Assembly (NCBI GenBank): GCA_016722705.1
Contig: JADKGN010000004.1
Span: forward strand, 124,001 to 188,000
DNA: 64,000 bases
Origin: Candidatus Dechloromonas phosphoritropha
GTDB taxonomy: Bacteria > Pseudomonadota > Gammaproteobacteria > Burkholderiales > Rhodocyclaceae
Reading direction: 5' to 3'
The position numbers and the translations under genes were made by a program. Within the stretch, counting starts at the first letter, position 1. Every line of letters begins with the position of its first letter. The notes below the pieces were generated by a model. The model saw only the letters and a program-made list of their open reading frames with translations. It did not search any database and was not told the origin of the DNA. Positions 8,484 through 17,426 of this stretch are shown here, one piece after another.

Positions 8484-10226
8484 ATGATTTCCAGAAATTC
8501 CAAGCGTTACCATCTGGCAGCATTGCCGGTCTTGACCATGCTTTGTCAGTTGGCTTTCGCGGAGGCACCGGTTACGCCGCCGGTTGCTCATGGCGATAGC
8601 ACGCTGGTTGAGTATGAGGCCGCCGGCGGCTCGCCGCTGGCCAATGTGCCGATGCACCAGGACATCAATCCGAAGGCACCCAAGATGTCGGAGGCGGAAT
8701 TCGACAAGGCCAAGCGCATATTTTTCGAACGCTGTGCCGGCTGCCACGGCGTGCTGCGCAAGGGGGCGACCGGCAAGCCGCTGACCCCGGACATCACGCT
8801 CGAGCGGGGTCAGGAATACCTGAAGACCTTCATCAAGTACGGTTCCCCCGGCGGCATGCCGAACTGGGGGACTTCAGGCGTGCTGAGCGATGACGAAGTG
8901 GACCTCATGGCGCGTTACATCCAGCAGACGCCGCCGGCGCCGCCGGAATTCGGCATGAAGGAAATGGAAGCGACGTGGAAGGTCATCGTCCCGGTCGCCC
9001 AGCGTCCGAAGAAGCAGATGAACAATCTTAATCTGCAGAACCTGTTCTCCGTTACCCTGCGTGACGCTGGCCAGATTGCGCTGATCGACGGCGACAGCAA
9101 GAAGATCGTCAAAGTCCTGGACACCGGCTACGCCGTGCATATTTCGCGCATCTCGGCATCCGGCCGCTATTTGTTCGTGATCGGCCGCGACGCCAAGGTT
9201 GACCTTATCGACCTCTGGATGGAGTCGCCCGGAATCGTCGCCGAAATCAAGGTTGGCATGGAAGCGCGTTCGGTCGAGAGTTCCAAGGCCAAGGGCTGGG
9301 AAGACAAATATGCGATTGCCGGCAGCTATTGGCCGCCGCAGTTTGTGATCATGGATGGCGATACCCTGAAGCCGCTGAAGATCGTTTCTACCCGCGGCAC
9401 GACCGTGGGCAGGGGGGAATACCATCCCGAGCCGCGCGTTGCCGCTATTGTCGCTTCGCACTTCAATCCGGAGTTCTTTGTCAACGTCAAGGAAACCGGC
9501 ATGGTCTACGCAGTCGATTATCGCGACCTGAACAACCTGAAGATCAAGATGATCGAGGCGGCGCCCTTCCTGCATGACGGCGGCTTCGAGTCGAAGCATC
9601 GCTATTTCATGGATGCGGCCAATGCCTCGAACAAGATTGCGGTCATCGACACCAAGGACGGCAAGCTGACCAAACTGGTCGACGTCGGCAAGACGCCGCA
9701 TCCGGGACGGGGCGCCAACTTCGTCGATCCCAAGTTCGGCCCGGTCTGGGCGACGGGGCATCTGGGTGACGAAACGATTGCCCTGATCGGCACCGATCCG
9801 GAAAAGCATCCGCAAAACGCCTGGAAGGTCGTTCGTTCGCTGAAAGGCCAGGGTGGCGGTTCGCTGTTCGTGAAAACGCACCCCAAGTCGAAGAACCTGT
9901 GGGTCGATACGACGCTCAATCCTGATCCAGCGATCAGCCAGTCGATCGCGGTGTGGGACATCGCCAACCTTGATAAAGGTCCGGAACTGCTGCCGATCGG
10001 CGAATGGTCCGGCATCAAGGACGGTCCGAAGCGCATCGTCCAGCCGGAATACAATAAGGCGGGTGACGAGGTTTGGTTCTCGGTATGGAACGGCAAGGAT
10101 CAGGAATCGGCCATCGTTGTGGTTGACGACAAGACGCGCAAGCTGAAGGCAGTCATTCGCGATCCGCGGGTGGTCACACCGACCGGCAAGTTCAACGTCT
10201 ACAACACGCAGCACGACGTTTACTAG
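8484..10226 (+). CDS. nirS: Cytochrome cd1 nitrite reductase NirS
   Basis: This 580-residue periplasmic enzyme reduces nitrite to nitric oxide in denitrification. Residues 1-26 form a Sec signal peptide ending AFA. The cytochrome c domain has the heme motif CAGCH (Cys84, Cys87, His88) and a GGMPNWG stretch carrying candidate distal-ligand residues. The remainder is the eight-bladed d1-heme propeller, with the family motifs TGYAVHISR (heme d1 ligand His), FLHDGG and RYFMDAANASN, and the typical C-terminus GKFNVYNTQHDVY. A strong ribosome-binding site (GAGGAGG) precedes the ATG, and an FNR-type box lies upstream. No other nir genes are nearby: the next gene is a regulator behind a terminator, so d1-heme synthesis genes must be elsewhere. 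Confidence 0.97.
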   Translation: MISRNSKRYHLAALPVLTMLCQLAFAEAPVTPPVAHGDSTLVEYEAAGGSPLANVPMHQDINPKAPKMSEAEFDKAKRIFFERCAGCHGVLRKGATGKPLTPDITLERGQEYLKTFIKYGSPGGMPNWGTSGVLSDDEVDLMARYIQQTPPAPPEFGMKEMEATWKVIVPVAQRPKKQMNNLNLQNLFSVTLRDAGQIALIDGDSKKIVKVLDTGYAVHISRISASGRYLFVIGRDAKVDLIDLWMESPGIVAEIKVGMEARSVESSKAKGWEDKYAIAGSYWPPQFVIMDGDTLKPLKIVSTRGTTVGRGEYHPEPRVAAIVASHFNPEFFVNVKETGMVYAVDYRDLNNLKIKMIEAAPFLHDGGFESKHRYFMDAANASNKIAVIDTKDGKLTKLVDVGKTPHPGRGANFVDPKFGPVWATGHLGDETIALIGTDPEKHPQNAWKVVRSLKGQGGGSLFVKTHPKSKNLWVDTTLNPDPAISQSIAVWDIANLDKGPELLPIGEWSGIKDGPKRIVQPEYNKAGDEVWFSVWNGKDQESAIVVVDDKTRKLKAVIRDPRVVTPTGKFNVYNTQHDVY

Positions 10227-10250
10227 ACCGATCAAGGCGTTTAAGTATAA

Positions 10251-10278
10251 AGAAGGGGGTTATGCCCCCTTCTTTTTT
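10251..10278 (+). terminator. Rho-independent terminator of nirS
   Basis: AGAAGGGGG at 10251-10259 pairs with CCCCCTTCT at 10265-10273, with a loop of five bases, followed by a run of T. It ends the monocistronic nirS transcript 25 bp after the stop codon. Confidence 0.9.
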
Positions 10279-10322
10279 GCTTGGCATGGCGTTTTGCGAA
10301 AAATTTGAGGGGTTTAAAAAAT

Positions 10323-11810
10323 TTGAATGCCCCGATAAAAGACAACGCTTGGGCACAGCGTGAGTTGTTATCGGACAGCCCCGTATTTTCCGGGTTGGCA
10401 CCGACGAAACTCGACGAGTTGATCGGGGCAAGCCGCCTGCGTAACCTGGCGGCGCATGAGTATCTGTTCCGTGCCGGCCAGCCGATCCGTGAGGCGCATT
10501 TATTGGTCAGCGGTACCGTGAAGCGGTCGACGGTTCTGGGCGACCAAAGAGAGAAAGTCATCGAGTTGGCGCAATCCCAGCAGATTCTCGGCCTGGGTGA
10601 GTTGTTCGGGGCTAGCCGCTACGCCTGCTCCGCCGAAGCGATCACCCCCTGCCTTGTCGTCGCACTTGAGATGTGGAAGTTGCGCGCCGTGATTCGCACG
10701 GATCTTGACCTGAGCTGGCGGTTCGTCCAGGCACTGGCCCAGCGGCAATGTGCCGTCGAATTCGACGTGACGGGCCACCACTACGGGTTGACCGGCACGC
10801 AGCGGGTGCTTGACTACCTGATCGAACTGGCCGGAGGACATCCTGGCCTGGCCGGCGAAATCTCCGTCACACTGAACACCAGGAAGAAGGTCATCGCCTC
10901 GCGCATCGGCATGACTCCGGAAAGCTTGTCGCGGAGTCTGCGCCAGTTGAGCGATAGCGGCATCATCGTCGTCGAGGGGCGCAACGTGCATATTCAGAAC
11001 GCAGCGTTGTTGAATACCGAAGTCGGCAACGCCAGCCAGCGGATGAATTTCTGCCGCAAGCCGAGAGCGGCCGGTGCCAAACTTGGCAAATCACTGTCAC
11101 CCGGCGCCCTGATCAATCTTTGCGGTCGGCCGCGTGTGCTGTCACAGCGCATGGCGATGGCGTGGGCGCTGATCGGCCAGAACATCACACCGGCCAAGGC
11201 CATGGTCAGGTTGCGACGGTTGAATGTCCAATTCGAGCGGATGCTGGATCACTTGGAGAGTATCGGCTTGCCCGACCCTCTTGCCGGCCGGCTGGCTGTC
11301 GTGATGGATATATGGCCGCGCTATCAGCAGGCCATGTTCGAGACAGAACCGGCGATAGCCAGTGCTGCCTCGGTGCTCGACTTGAGCGAAGAGATCCTGG
11401 AAGCCATAGACCTCCTGGCTGACGAGGCTGCAAAACATTCTGCGTTGCCGGAGGGCCACTACGTCAATATTGCAGGCCGTAACCGTATGTTGTCGCAACG
11501 GATCACCAAATTTTTCCTGTTCCGGGAATGGGGGATATGTAGCGATGCGCTGCTGCAACGGATGGGGGACTCCTGGTATGAATTTGAAGAAAATCTCGGC
11601 GAACTGAAGCGGAGTGCGGCGAGCGTTCCCGAACTGGCCGCGCAACTCAAGGAAATTGCCGAGCAATGGCATGAGTTCCAAACCATTTTGTTGCCTAGTC
11701 TAGCCCACGCAAACACAAGCCGACATGCATTGGCGACGGTTGCCCAAGCTGAGCGTCTGCTTAGGTATGTCGATACCACCGTCAAGCTCTACGAGCGGCT
11801 AGCCGGATAA
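10323..11810 (+). CDS. Crp/Fnr-family regulator fused to two PilJ/NarX-type P-box sensor modules
   Basis: The frame is open from 10281, but that TTG directly abuts the nirS terminator; the TTG at 10323 has GAGGGG at 10307-10312 and is preferred (495 residues). The N-terminal half is a Crp/Fnr protein: a cyclic-nucleotide-binding-type beta-roll (EYLFRAGQPIREAHLLVSGTVKR), a long dimer helix, and a winged helix with RKKVIASRIGMTPESLSRSL. The N-terminal iron-sulfur cysteines of FNR are not evident. The C-terminal 240 residues hold two copies of the P-box of PilJ/NarX/NarQ sensors: INLCGRPRVLSQRM (near 11113) and VNIAGRNRMLSQRI (near 11464). In NarX/NarQ this motif binds nitrate or nitrite, but periplasmically; here no membrane segment exists. 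Its place after nirS suggests control of denitrification by a cytoplasmic ligand. Confidence 0.88.
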   Translation: MNAPIKDNAWAQRELLSDSPVFSGLAPTKLDELIGASRLRNLAAHEYLFRAGQPIREAHLLVSGTVKRSTVLGDQREKVIELAQSQQILGLGELFGASRYACSAEAITPCLVVALEMWKLRAVIRTDLDLSWRFVQALAQRQCAVEFDVTGHHYGLTGTQRVLDYLIELAGGHPGLAGEISVTLNTRKKVIASRIGMTPESLSRSLRQLSDSGIIVVEGRNVHIQNAALLNTEVGNASQRMNFCRKPRAAGAKLGKSLSPGALINLCGRPRVLSQRMAMAWALIGQNITPAKAMVRLRRLNVQFERMLDHLESIGLPDPLAGRLAVVMDIWPRYQQAMFETEPAIASAASVLDLSEEILEAIDLLADEAAKHSALPEGHYVNIAGRNRMLSQRITKFFLFREWGICSDALLQRMGDSWYEFEENLGELKRSAASVPELAAQLKEIAEQWHEFQTILLPSLAHANTSRHALATVAQAERLLRYVDTTVKLYERLAG

Positions 11811-11898
11811 AAAACGGCCACCTCTTCGTGCTACCGACCTCCGCCATTGTGGTGCTGGCGGAACGGAGGCAGGCGACCTGCCGCCGGAAAACTACGTC

Positions 11899-12237
11899 GT
11901 GCCGCAGGCCACGACCGATCTTTCGCGTTTTGATTTCTCGCGCAAGAAGCTGGCGGGAAGGGATTGGCGTGGTGCGTGGCTGATCGGCGCCGATCTGTCC
12001 GCAGCCGATCTCACTGGTGCGGGAATGAAGCAGGCTGACTTCACCGATGCCAAGCTCAGGGCGACGCGACGGAAGAGCACGACCTTGCGCCACGCAATTT
12101 TTTCAAGGCGGACATACGGGGTAGCCGACCTGGCCAATGCCGACGTCTGGAACGCCAGCTTCGACAAGACGATCAATATGACCGACTCGGCACACGAGGG
12201 GCTGGTGGAACCCTTCGTCGCCAGGAACCGCAAGTAG
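11899..12237 (+). CDS. Pentapeptide-repeat protein, possibly 5'-truncated
   Basis: From a GTG at 11899 the product is 112 residues and contains tandem pentapeptide repeats of the A(D/N)LxX type: DWRGAWLIGADLSAADLTGA, then MKQADFTDAKLR and later VADLANADVWNASF. Such repeats fold into a right-handed quadrilateral beta-helix. The frame also reads sensibly upstream (GDLPPENYVVPQ), while a hydrophobic signal-like stretch (VLPTSAIVVLAE) occurs in another frame at about 11840-11865, so a frameshift may separate a lost signal peptide. The repeats are interrupted around residues 58-75 by a basic, non-repeat segment. The function is unknown and the gene may be decaying. Confidence 0.6.
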   Translation: MPQATTDLSRFDFSRKKLAGRDWRGAWLIGADLSAADLTGAGMKQADFTDAKLRATRRKSTTLRHAIFSRRTYGVADLANADVWNASFDKTINMTDSAHEGLVEPFVARNRK

Positions 12238-12380
12238 CTGCCGCGGCTTTCCGGCTCGCGGGAAGCAACACATTGCATCTTCCGGCATGGCCAATCATGT
12301 CGCTATCAGCCAAGTTGCAGCCCGGCGCCTCATGGGCCCGGGCCGACGCTTATGGCGCTGGCGCATCCGACCCGCTCAGG

Positions 12381-13460
12381 TCAACCGAGCCTGATTCGCT
12401 CCCCGTAACCCGTCATCTCCAAATAACCGCGCCCAATTTCCCGCCCGCCTTCGCTCAGGCTGATCGCCCCCTCCCAGTAGATGGCGCCCGTCGAGCGGCG
12501 GCTGTCCAGTTCCTGGTCGTCCATCAAAGCATGCAGCAGGTAGCGGTGCTGGCCGATGCTGATCCGCCATTCAACCGGGTAGGTGATGCCGGTACGCGGT
12601 GATCGCCACTGACGCACGGGTTCGAAAGCGACCGCCTCCGCCGGCACGATCTCGCTGTCGCCATTGCACTGGCGGATGCTGGCGGCCGCCCATAACGCCT
12701 GGCTGCCCTTATTTCGCAGGCGGAATGCCATCAGCGCGCTGCCGTCATCGAAATTGACACCAATCCAGTCCCAGCCCTGTACTTCCTCGGGCAGCAGTTC
12801 GCTCGACCATTCGTGATCGAGCCAGGCGCGGCCGGTCACGCCCTGTGACTTCCCGTTCACCGTCACACTGCCGTCCACGGTGAGCTGCGGGCGGCTGTAG
12901 TAGTAACTGGCATGAACCGGGTCGCGTGCCTTGGCGCTGAACCCGGCCTCGCCGTTGGCGAGTGGCTGCCCGTCGGGAACGAAGTTGAGAACATAGGAAA
13001 ATTCCCTGCCGCGGACTTCGGCCCGATAGCCGCCGCCACGCTGCTCGAAACGCCAGTCGCCGATCCAGACGCCGGTCTCGCCGATGGTAAAGCCGGCTCG
13101 CCCGAAGCCAACCCGTGCGGCACGCTCGTCATGGCGCAGGCGGCCAAACCGGGGATCGGCGACGGCTGCGTGGGCGAGGATCAGTTGGCGCGGAGCGAAG
13201 GCACTTGGGTTTGCTTCGCCAATCCCGGTGCGGACGCGAAAGAAGGTTGCCTGAAAACCCAGCGGACTGCCATCCGGCAGGGTCAGCCAGCCGGTGGCGT
13301 ACCACCACTCGGTGCGGAAATTTGGGTGGGCACCGTAATCGGCGGGAAAGGCCAGCCGGCGACCGGGAACTACCTTGGCGAACTCAACTGCCTGGCACTT
13401 GGCTGACCACGTGGCGGGCAGGCCGGCCAGCATAAATAGGAAGTCGCGGCGCCGCATCAC
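12381..13460 (-). CDS. CrtC/AttH-family lipocalin-like protein
   Basis: This 359-residue protein starts MMRRRDFLFMLAGLPATWSA, a twin-arginine-like or Sec signal sequence (RRRDFLF). The mature part has the signature of the hydroxyneurosporene-synthase/AttH fold: FPADYGAHPNFRTEWWYATGWL, GFQATFFRVRTG, ILAHAAVADP and GRAWLDHEWSS, with EGAISLSEG near the end. Despite the carotenoid hydratase name of the family, members next to FtsX-type ABC exporters are thought to be periplasmic partners of the exporter, with a lipid or lipoprotein-like ligand. Its start overlaps the permease gene stop by 4 bases, so it is in one operon with the permease and ATPase. Confidence 0.88.
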   Translation of the reverse strand: MMRRRDFLFMLAGLPATWSAKCQAVEFAKVVPGRRLAFPADYGAHPNFRTEWWYATGWLTLPDGSPLGFQATFFRVRTGIGEANPSAFAPRQLILAHAAVADPRFGRLRHDERAARVGFGRAGFTIGETGVWIGDWRFEQRGGGYRAEVRGREFSYVLNFVPDGQPLANGEAGFSAKARDPVHASYYYSRPQLTVDGSVTVNGKSQGVTGRAWLDHEWSSELLPEEVQGWDWIGVNFDDGSALMAFRLRNKGSQALWAAASIRQCNGDSEIVPAEAVAFEPVRQWRSPRTGITYPVEWRISIGQHRYLLHALMDDQELDSRRSTGAIYWEGAISLSEGGREIGRGYLEMTGYGERIRLG

Positions 13461-15946
13461 CAGTCCTCGCGCACGGCCAGCACCGCATCCTCGCGCATCG
13501 CCTGGCGGCCGGCGGCGACGGCAGCGAGGGCGGCCATGAGCACCAGTCCGGCGGCGAACACCGCCAGCGAACCCCAGGGGATGTGCAGATCCATGCTCCA
13601 GTGGAAGCTTTGCCGGTTGACCACCTCGATCAGCACGAGGCCGATAGCGCCGCCGGCGAGCAATCCGGCAAGGACGCCAACTCCGGCTGCCAGCGCGCCC
13701 TCCAAGGCGAGCATCCAGCCAATCTGCCGACGCGTCAGGCCGAGGTGGCGAAGCATACCGAACTCGCGCCGGCGTGCCGAAGCCAGCGCGGCGAAACTGG
13801 CGGCAACGCCGGCCAGACCAATGGCGACAGCGACCGCTTCGAGGAGATAGGTAACGGCAAAGGTGCGATCGAATATGCGCAGGCTGATCGCCCGAATTTC
13901 GCCCGGGCGGGCAATTTCCAGCACGCCGGGGCCAGCCAGCGCCGCCAGCGCATCGGCCACCTGGTCGGCGACGGCGCCGGGAGCGAGGTAGATCGCTGCA
14001 TCGTTGACCAGGCGGTCGCCGGTCAGGCGACGATAATCAGCGAGATCGATCATGACGGCGCCGGTCTGCCGCGAATAGTCGCGCCAGACGCCGGCGACGT
14101 GCGCGCTAACCGCCTTGCCGGCGAGCGGCAGCATGACCTGCTGGCCCACGCGCCAGCCGTAAATATCGAGCATCGCTTCGGAGATCCAGATGGCCGGTTG
14201 CTCCCCGGACTGTGTCCTGCCGACCAGCGGCAGGTCGCTCCCATCGGCCGCCAGCGGCCGCGCGATCAGGGCCACGGGCGCTTCACCGGCAGCCAGACGC
14301 AGGTTGTCGTGGCGCGTGAACTTGCTGCGGTCGACACCGTTTACGGCCGAAATTCGCTCTTGCAGCGCTTCGTCGAGATAGCCGCCGGTCCTGGCCTGGC
14401 CGGCCCGCAGGTAGAGATCGGCGGGCAGGATCTCGGTCAGCCATTGATCGACCGAATCGCGGAACGAGGCGACCATGATCGCCATCGCCGCCGCCAGCGC
14501 GACACTGGTCAGTACGCCGGCCGCCGCCACCACGGCATGTCCCGGCGCCGCGCCGAGCCGCGCCGCGGCGAGGCGCGCCGGCACCGGACCGCGCTGCGGC
14601 AGGAGGCGGGCGATGCCTGCAGCGAGGGCCGGCAGCAACATGACACTGCCGGCCAGCAAGCAGGCGACGGCCAGATAGCCGCCAAGCGGCAATCCGTCGA
14701 GCGGCGGAATCGTGCATGCCACAAGGCTGGCCAGCAGTACCGCCAGTCCAAGCCACGGGTGGCCCCGGCCACCAAGCAGCGCCGCCTCGTCACCCGCCTT
14801 CAAGGCCTGGGCCGGCGCGACCGTCGCCGCCTCGCGGGCCGGCAGCCAGGCGCCGACGATACCGGCCAGCATGCCCAACGCGATGTAGAGCGCCGTCACT
14901 CGTGGCTGGAAGTTAAGACTAGGCTGAAGTCCGGAAAAAAAGCCAGCGCCCAGGTCGCCACCGAGCAGGGCCAGCGCCCCCCATGCCATGCCGTGACCGA
15001 GGATTACCCCGATCATACCGCCGGCCAGCCCGACCAGCGCGCCTTCCGCCACCAGCCAGGCGAACAGACTGTGGCGCGCCAGGCCGAGGGCGCGTAGAAA
15101 GGCAAACTCGGTTCGGCGGCGGACCACCGACAGTGCTTGCGCGGAAAAAACGAGAAAACCGCCGGTCAGCAGCGCGATAGCCGCCAGCAGGGTGAGATTG
15201 ACCCGGTAGGCCCGCGACAGGTTGGCCGCCTGATCGGCGGCCGCTTCCGGCGCCTCGATCAGCACGCCGGCGGGCATGATGGCTTGCAGCGCGGAACGGG
15301 CTGCCTCGGGCGCCACGCCCTCGGCCAGCTTCAGGTCGATGCGCGTCAGGCGGCCGATCCTGGCAAAGCGCGACTGTGCCACGGCGATGTCCACTACCGC
15401 AAGGCGACGGTTCTCTACCGCACCCGGAATATCTCCGACGACCTTGAAAGTGGTGCTGCCGGCGCCCGACTGCAGCGTGACGGGGTCGCCCTGACTCAAG
15501 CTCAGCGCTTCCCGCGCCGCCGTACTGAGGAAGATGCTGTCGTCGGCCAGCGTTGCGAAGCGCCCTGCCCCGGCGGCCGGTCTGGGCAGCAGCGCCGGTG
15601 TCACCGAGGCTAGCGTGAAGACATCCACGCCGAGCAGGTGCACCGTCTCCTCGGAACCGGCGCGCCGCGCCTCCAGTTCAAGAAACGGGCTCGCCGCAGC
15701 CACTTCCGGACGACTGGCGACCAAGCTGTAGAGATTCTCGTCGAATCCACCACGTGGCCCGACCACATGCAGGTCGGCGTCGCCGGCCAGCGTCCGCAGG
15801 CCGCGGCCGAACTCGGTCAATGCCGCTTCATGCACCGCCTGAACTGCCATGCCGAGAGCGACGCCGAGGACGATCGCCACGAACGAAAAGAGTGTTGCCA
15901 TCCGGCGCCTGGCCAGCGAACCCAGGAACACGAGCGCGAGTCTCAA
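13457..15946 (-). CDS. FtsX/MacB-type ABC transporter permease, large (duplicated) form
   Basis: The product has 829 residues and two FtsX domains. It starts with a membrane segment (RRRMATLFSFVAIVLGVALGMAV), followed by a periplasmic region, three membrane segments (about residues 250-390), a linker, another membrane segment near 475-495, a second periplasmic region, and three terminal segments. FAFLRALGLARHSLFAWLVAEGAL and FGMLRHLGLTRRQIGWMLALEGAL are the two coupling helices. This 10-helix layout is that of the YbbP-like permeases. It overlaps the ATPase gene and the CrtC-like gene by 4 bases each. The export substrate is unknown; the lipocalin-like partner suggests a hydrophobic one. Confidence 0.9.
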   Translation of the reverse strand: MRLALVFLGSLARRRMATLFSFVAIVLGVALGMAVQAVHEAALTEFGRGLRTLAGDADLHVVGPRGGFDENLYSLVASRPEVAAASPFLELEARRAGSEETVHLLGVDVFTLASVTPALLPRPAAGAGRFATLADDSIFLSTAAREALSLSQGDPVTLQSGAGSTTFKVVGDIPGAVENRRLAVVDIAVAQSRFARIGRLTRIDLKLAEGVAPEAARSALQAIMPAGVLIEAPEAAADQAANLSRAYRVNLTLLAAIALLTGGFLVFSAQALSVVRRRTEFAFLRALGLARHSLFAWLVAEGALVGLAGGMIGVILGHGMAWGALALLGGDLGAGFFSGLQPSLNFQPRVTALYIALGMLAGIVGAWLPAREAATVAPAQALKAGDEAALLGGRGHPWLGLAVLLASLVACTIPPLDGLPLGGYLAVACLLAGSVMLLPALAAGIARLLPQRGPVPARLAAARLGAAPGHAVVAAAGVLTSVALAAAMAIMVASFRDSVDQWLTEILPADLYLRAGQARTGGYLDEALQERISAVNGVDRSKFTRHDNLRLAAGEAPVALIARPLAADGSDLPLVGRTQSGEQPAIWISEAMLDIYGWRVGQQVMLPLAGKAVSAHVAGVWRDYSRQTGAVMIDLADYRRLTGDRLVNDAAIYLAPGAVADQVADALAALAGPGVLEIARPGEIRAISLRIFDRTFAVTYLLEAVAVAIGLAGVAASFAALASARRREFGMLRHLGLTRRQIGWMLALEGALAAGVGVLAGLLAGGAIGLVLIEVVNRQSFHWSMDLHIPWGSLAVFAAGLVLMAALAAVAAGRQAMREDAVLAVREDW

Positions 15947-16596
15947 CCGAGCAATCCCTTGGCGGTCAGGAGCAGCACGCGATCGGCCGTCGTGGCAGCC
16001 TCTCGCGAATGCGTGACCAGAATACCGATCGCCCCGGCCCCCCGGATACGTTTGGCGAGCAGGGCCAGCACCCGGGCGCCGTTGGCAGGATCGAGGTTTC
16101 CGGTGGGTTCGTCGGCCAACACCAGGCGCGGGCGATGGACCAGGGCACGGGCGATCGCCACGCGCTGCATTTCACCACCGGAAAGCTCGCGTGGCCAGCT
16201 TGCCGCGCGGTCGCCAAGGCCGACCGCGTCGAGCAACTGCTGCGCCGGAGCATCGGCCGCGCTGCCGTACCGGCCCTGCAGCCAGAGCGGGAGGGCAACG
16301 TTCTGCAGCACGGTGAGGTGCGGCAGAACGTGAAACGCCTGGAAGATGAAACCGAGCCGGTCGCGGCGCAGGCGTGTGAGAGCATCCTCATCGAGGTCCC
16401 CGTAGTCGACGCCATCCAGAATGAGCCGGCCGCTGTCCGGACGGTCGAGTCCGGCGATGAGATTGAGCAGCGTCGACTTGCCGACGCCGGATTCGCCGAC
16501 GATCGCCACATACTCGCCCGCGTTCAGCTTGAGCGACACCTCGCGCAGAACCTCGCGGCCATTGAACTGGCGAGAAAGACCCGCGATCTCGAGCAA
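15943..16596 (-). CDS. ABC transporter ATP-binding protein (LolD/YbbA type)
   Basis: The ATPase starts at a TTG (16596), since the residues before LLEIAGLSRQF in the longer open frame belong to the antisense of the upstream gene. The 217-residue product has Walker A GESGVGKST, Q-loop FIFQAFHVLPHLTVLQNV, signature LSGGEMQR and Walker B LVLADEPTGNLDP. It is the ATPase for the FtsX-type permease that follows with a 4-base overlap, giving a YbbAP-like exporter. The upstream DUF2189 gene ends 32 bp before this start and may be in the same transcript. Confidence 0.9.
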   Translation of the reverse strand: MLEIAGLSRQFNGREVLREVSLKLNAGEYVAIVGESGVGKSTLLNLIAGLDRPDSGRLILDGVDYGDLDEDALTRLRRDRLGFIFQAFHVLPHLTVLQNVALPLWLQGRYGSAADAPAQQLLDAVGLGDRAASWPRELSGGEMQRVAIARALVHRPRLVLADEPTGNLDPANGARVLALLAKRIRGAGAIGILVTHSREAATTADRVLLLTAKGLLG

Positions 16597-16628
16597 GCGC
16601 TGATTCCCGGTTTGGCGACGCGCGAAGC

Positions 16629-17426
16629 TCAGTCGGCGTTCGGCGGGATCAGCGCCCGGTAAGCATGCCAGGTAGCGTGCCCGAGTACGGGAATCGTGAC
16701 GACCAGTCCGGTGAACGCCGTTGCAAAGCCGATGCCCGCCAGCGTGACGATCAGGGCGGCCCACAGCAGCATGGGCAAGGGATTTTTCGCGACGGTGGCG
16801 AGACTGAGCAGCATCGCGCTGATCGCGTCCTTGTCGCGGTCGAGCATCAGCGGTACCGCGACGACGCTGATCGAGAAAATGAATGCGGCAAAGCCGCTAC
16901 CGATCAACAGGTAGGCGATGACGAATTCCACGTTCTCGAACGCGAGGATCTCGCGCAGGAAATCATCCGCCGTCGGCAGTCCGCTGGAGTAGAACACTGC
17001 AAAGGCCACCATCGACGCCCGCGCCCAGATCAGGAAGACGACGCCGCTGACGAGCGCGAAAATCCCGAGATTCGAGAGATTGGCCCGCCAGATGCTCAGC
17101 GAGGGTTGCAGGCGCGGCACCTCGCCCGCTTCCCGCTGCCGCGAAAGCCCGTACAGTCCCATCGCTAGGCCCGGGCCGAGCAACATGAAGCCGCCGATCA
17201 GCGCAACGGTCAGAGAGTAGGCATGACCGTAAAAGAAGACGATGGCCCAACCCATGACGGCAAATGCGACACCATAGAAGAGACTGGCGGTCGGGGCCGC
17301 ATAAAAATCCGAAAGCCCTTTGGCGAGCCAGGTGAAGGGCGCGCCGATGTGCACCCTGGCAATCGCCGCAAGGATCGAACCGGAATCTGCATCGGTCTCT
17401 GATGTTGTATCGGGGGGAAGCGTCAT
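16629..17426 (-). CDS. DUF2189 integral membrane protein
   Basis: This 265-residue protein has a short hydrophilic N-terminus and about six hydrophobic segments (for example YGVAFAVMGWAIVFFYGH, LGIFALVSGVVFLIWAR, LLWAALIVTLAGIGFATAF). The motif FMLLGPGLAMGLYGLSRQRE is the signature of DUF2189 proteins. The C-terminus GHATWHAYRALIPP is also typical. Its function is unknown. It lies just upstream of, and on the same strand as, the YbbAP-like ABC operon, but a direct link is only inferred from the 32-bp spacing. Confidence 0.88.
   Translation of the reverse strand: MTLPPDTTSETDADSGSILAAIARVHIGAPFTWLAKGLSDFYAAPTASLFYGVAFAVMGWAIVFFYGHAYSLTVALIGGFMLLGPGLAMGLYGLSRQREAGEVPRLQPSLSIWRANLSNLGIFALVSGVVFLIWARASMVAFAVFYSSGLPTADDFLREILAFENVEFVIAYLLIGSGFAAFIFSISVVAVPLMLDRDKDAISAMLLSLATVAKNPLPMLLWAALIVTLAGIGFATAFTGLVVTIPVLGHATWHAYRALIPPNAD

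Noticed and set aside
13583..15097. 504-residue plus-strand frame inside the ABC permease gene
   Set aside because: Antisense shadow; rich in Arg/Gly/Gln without any domain.
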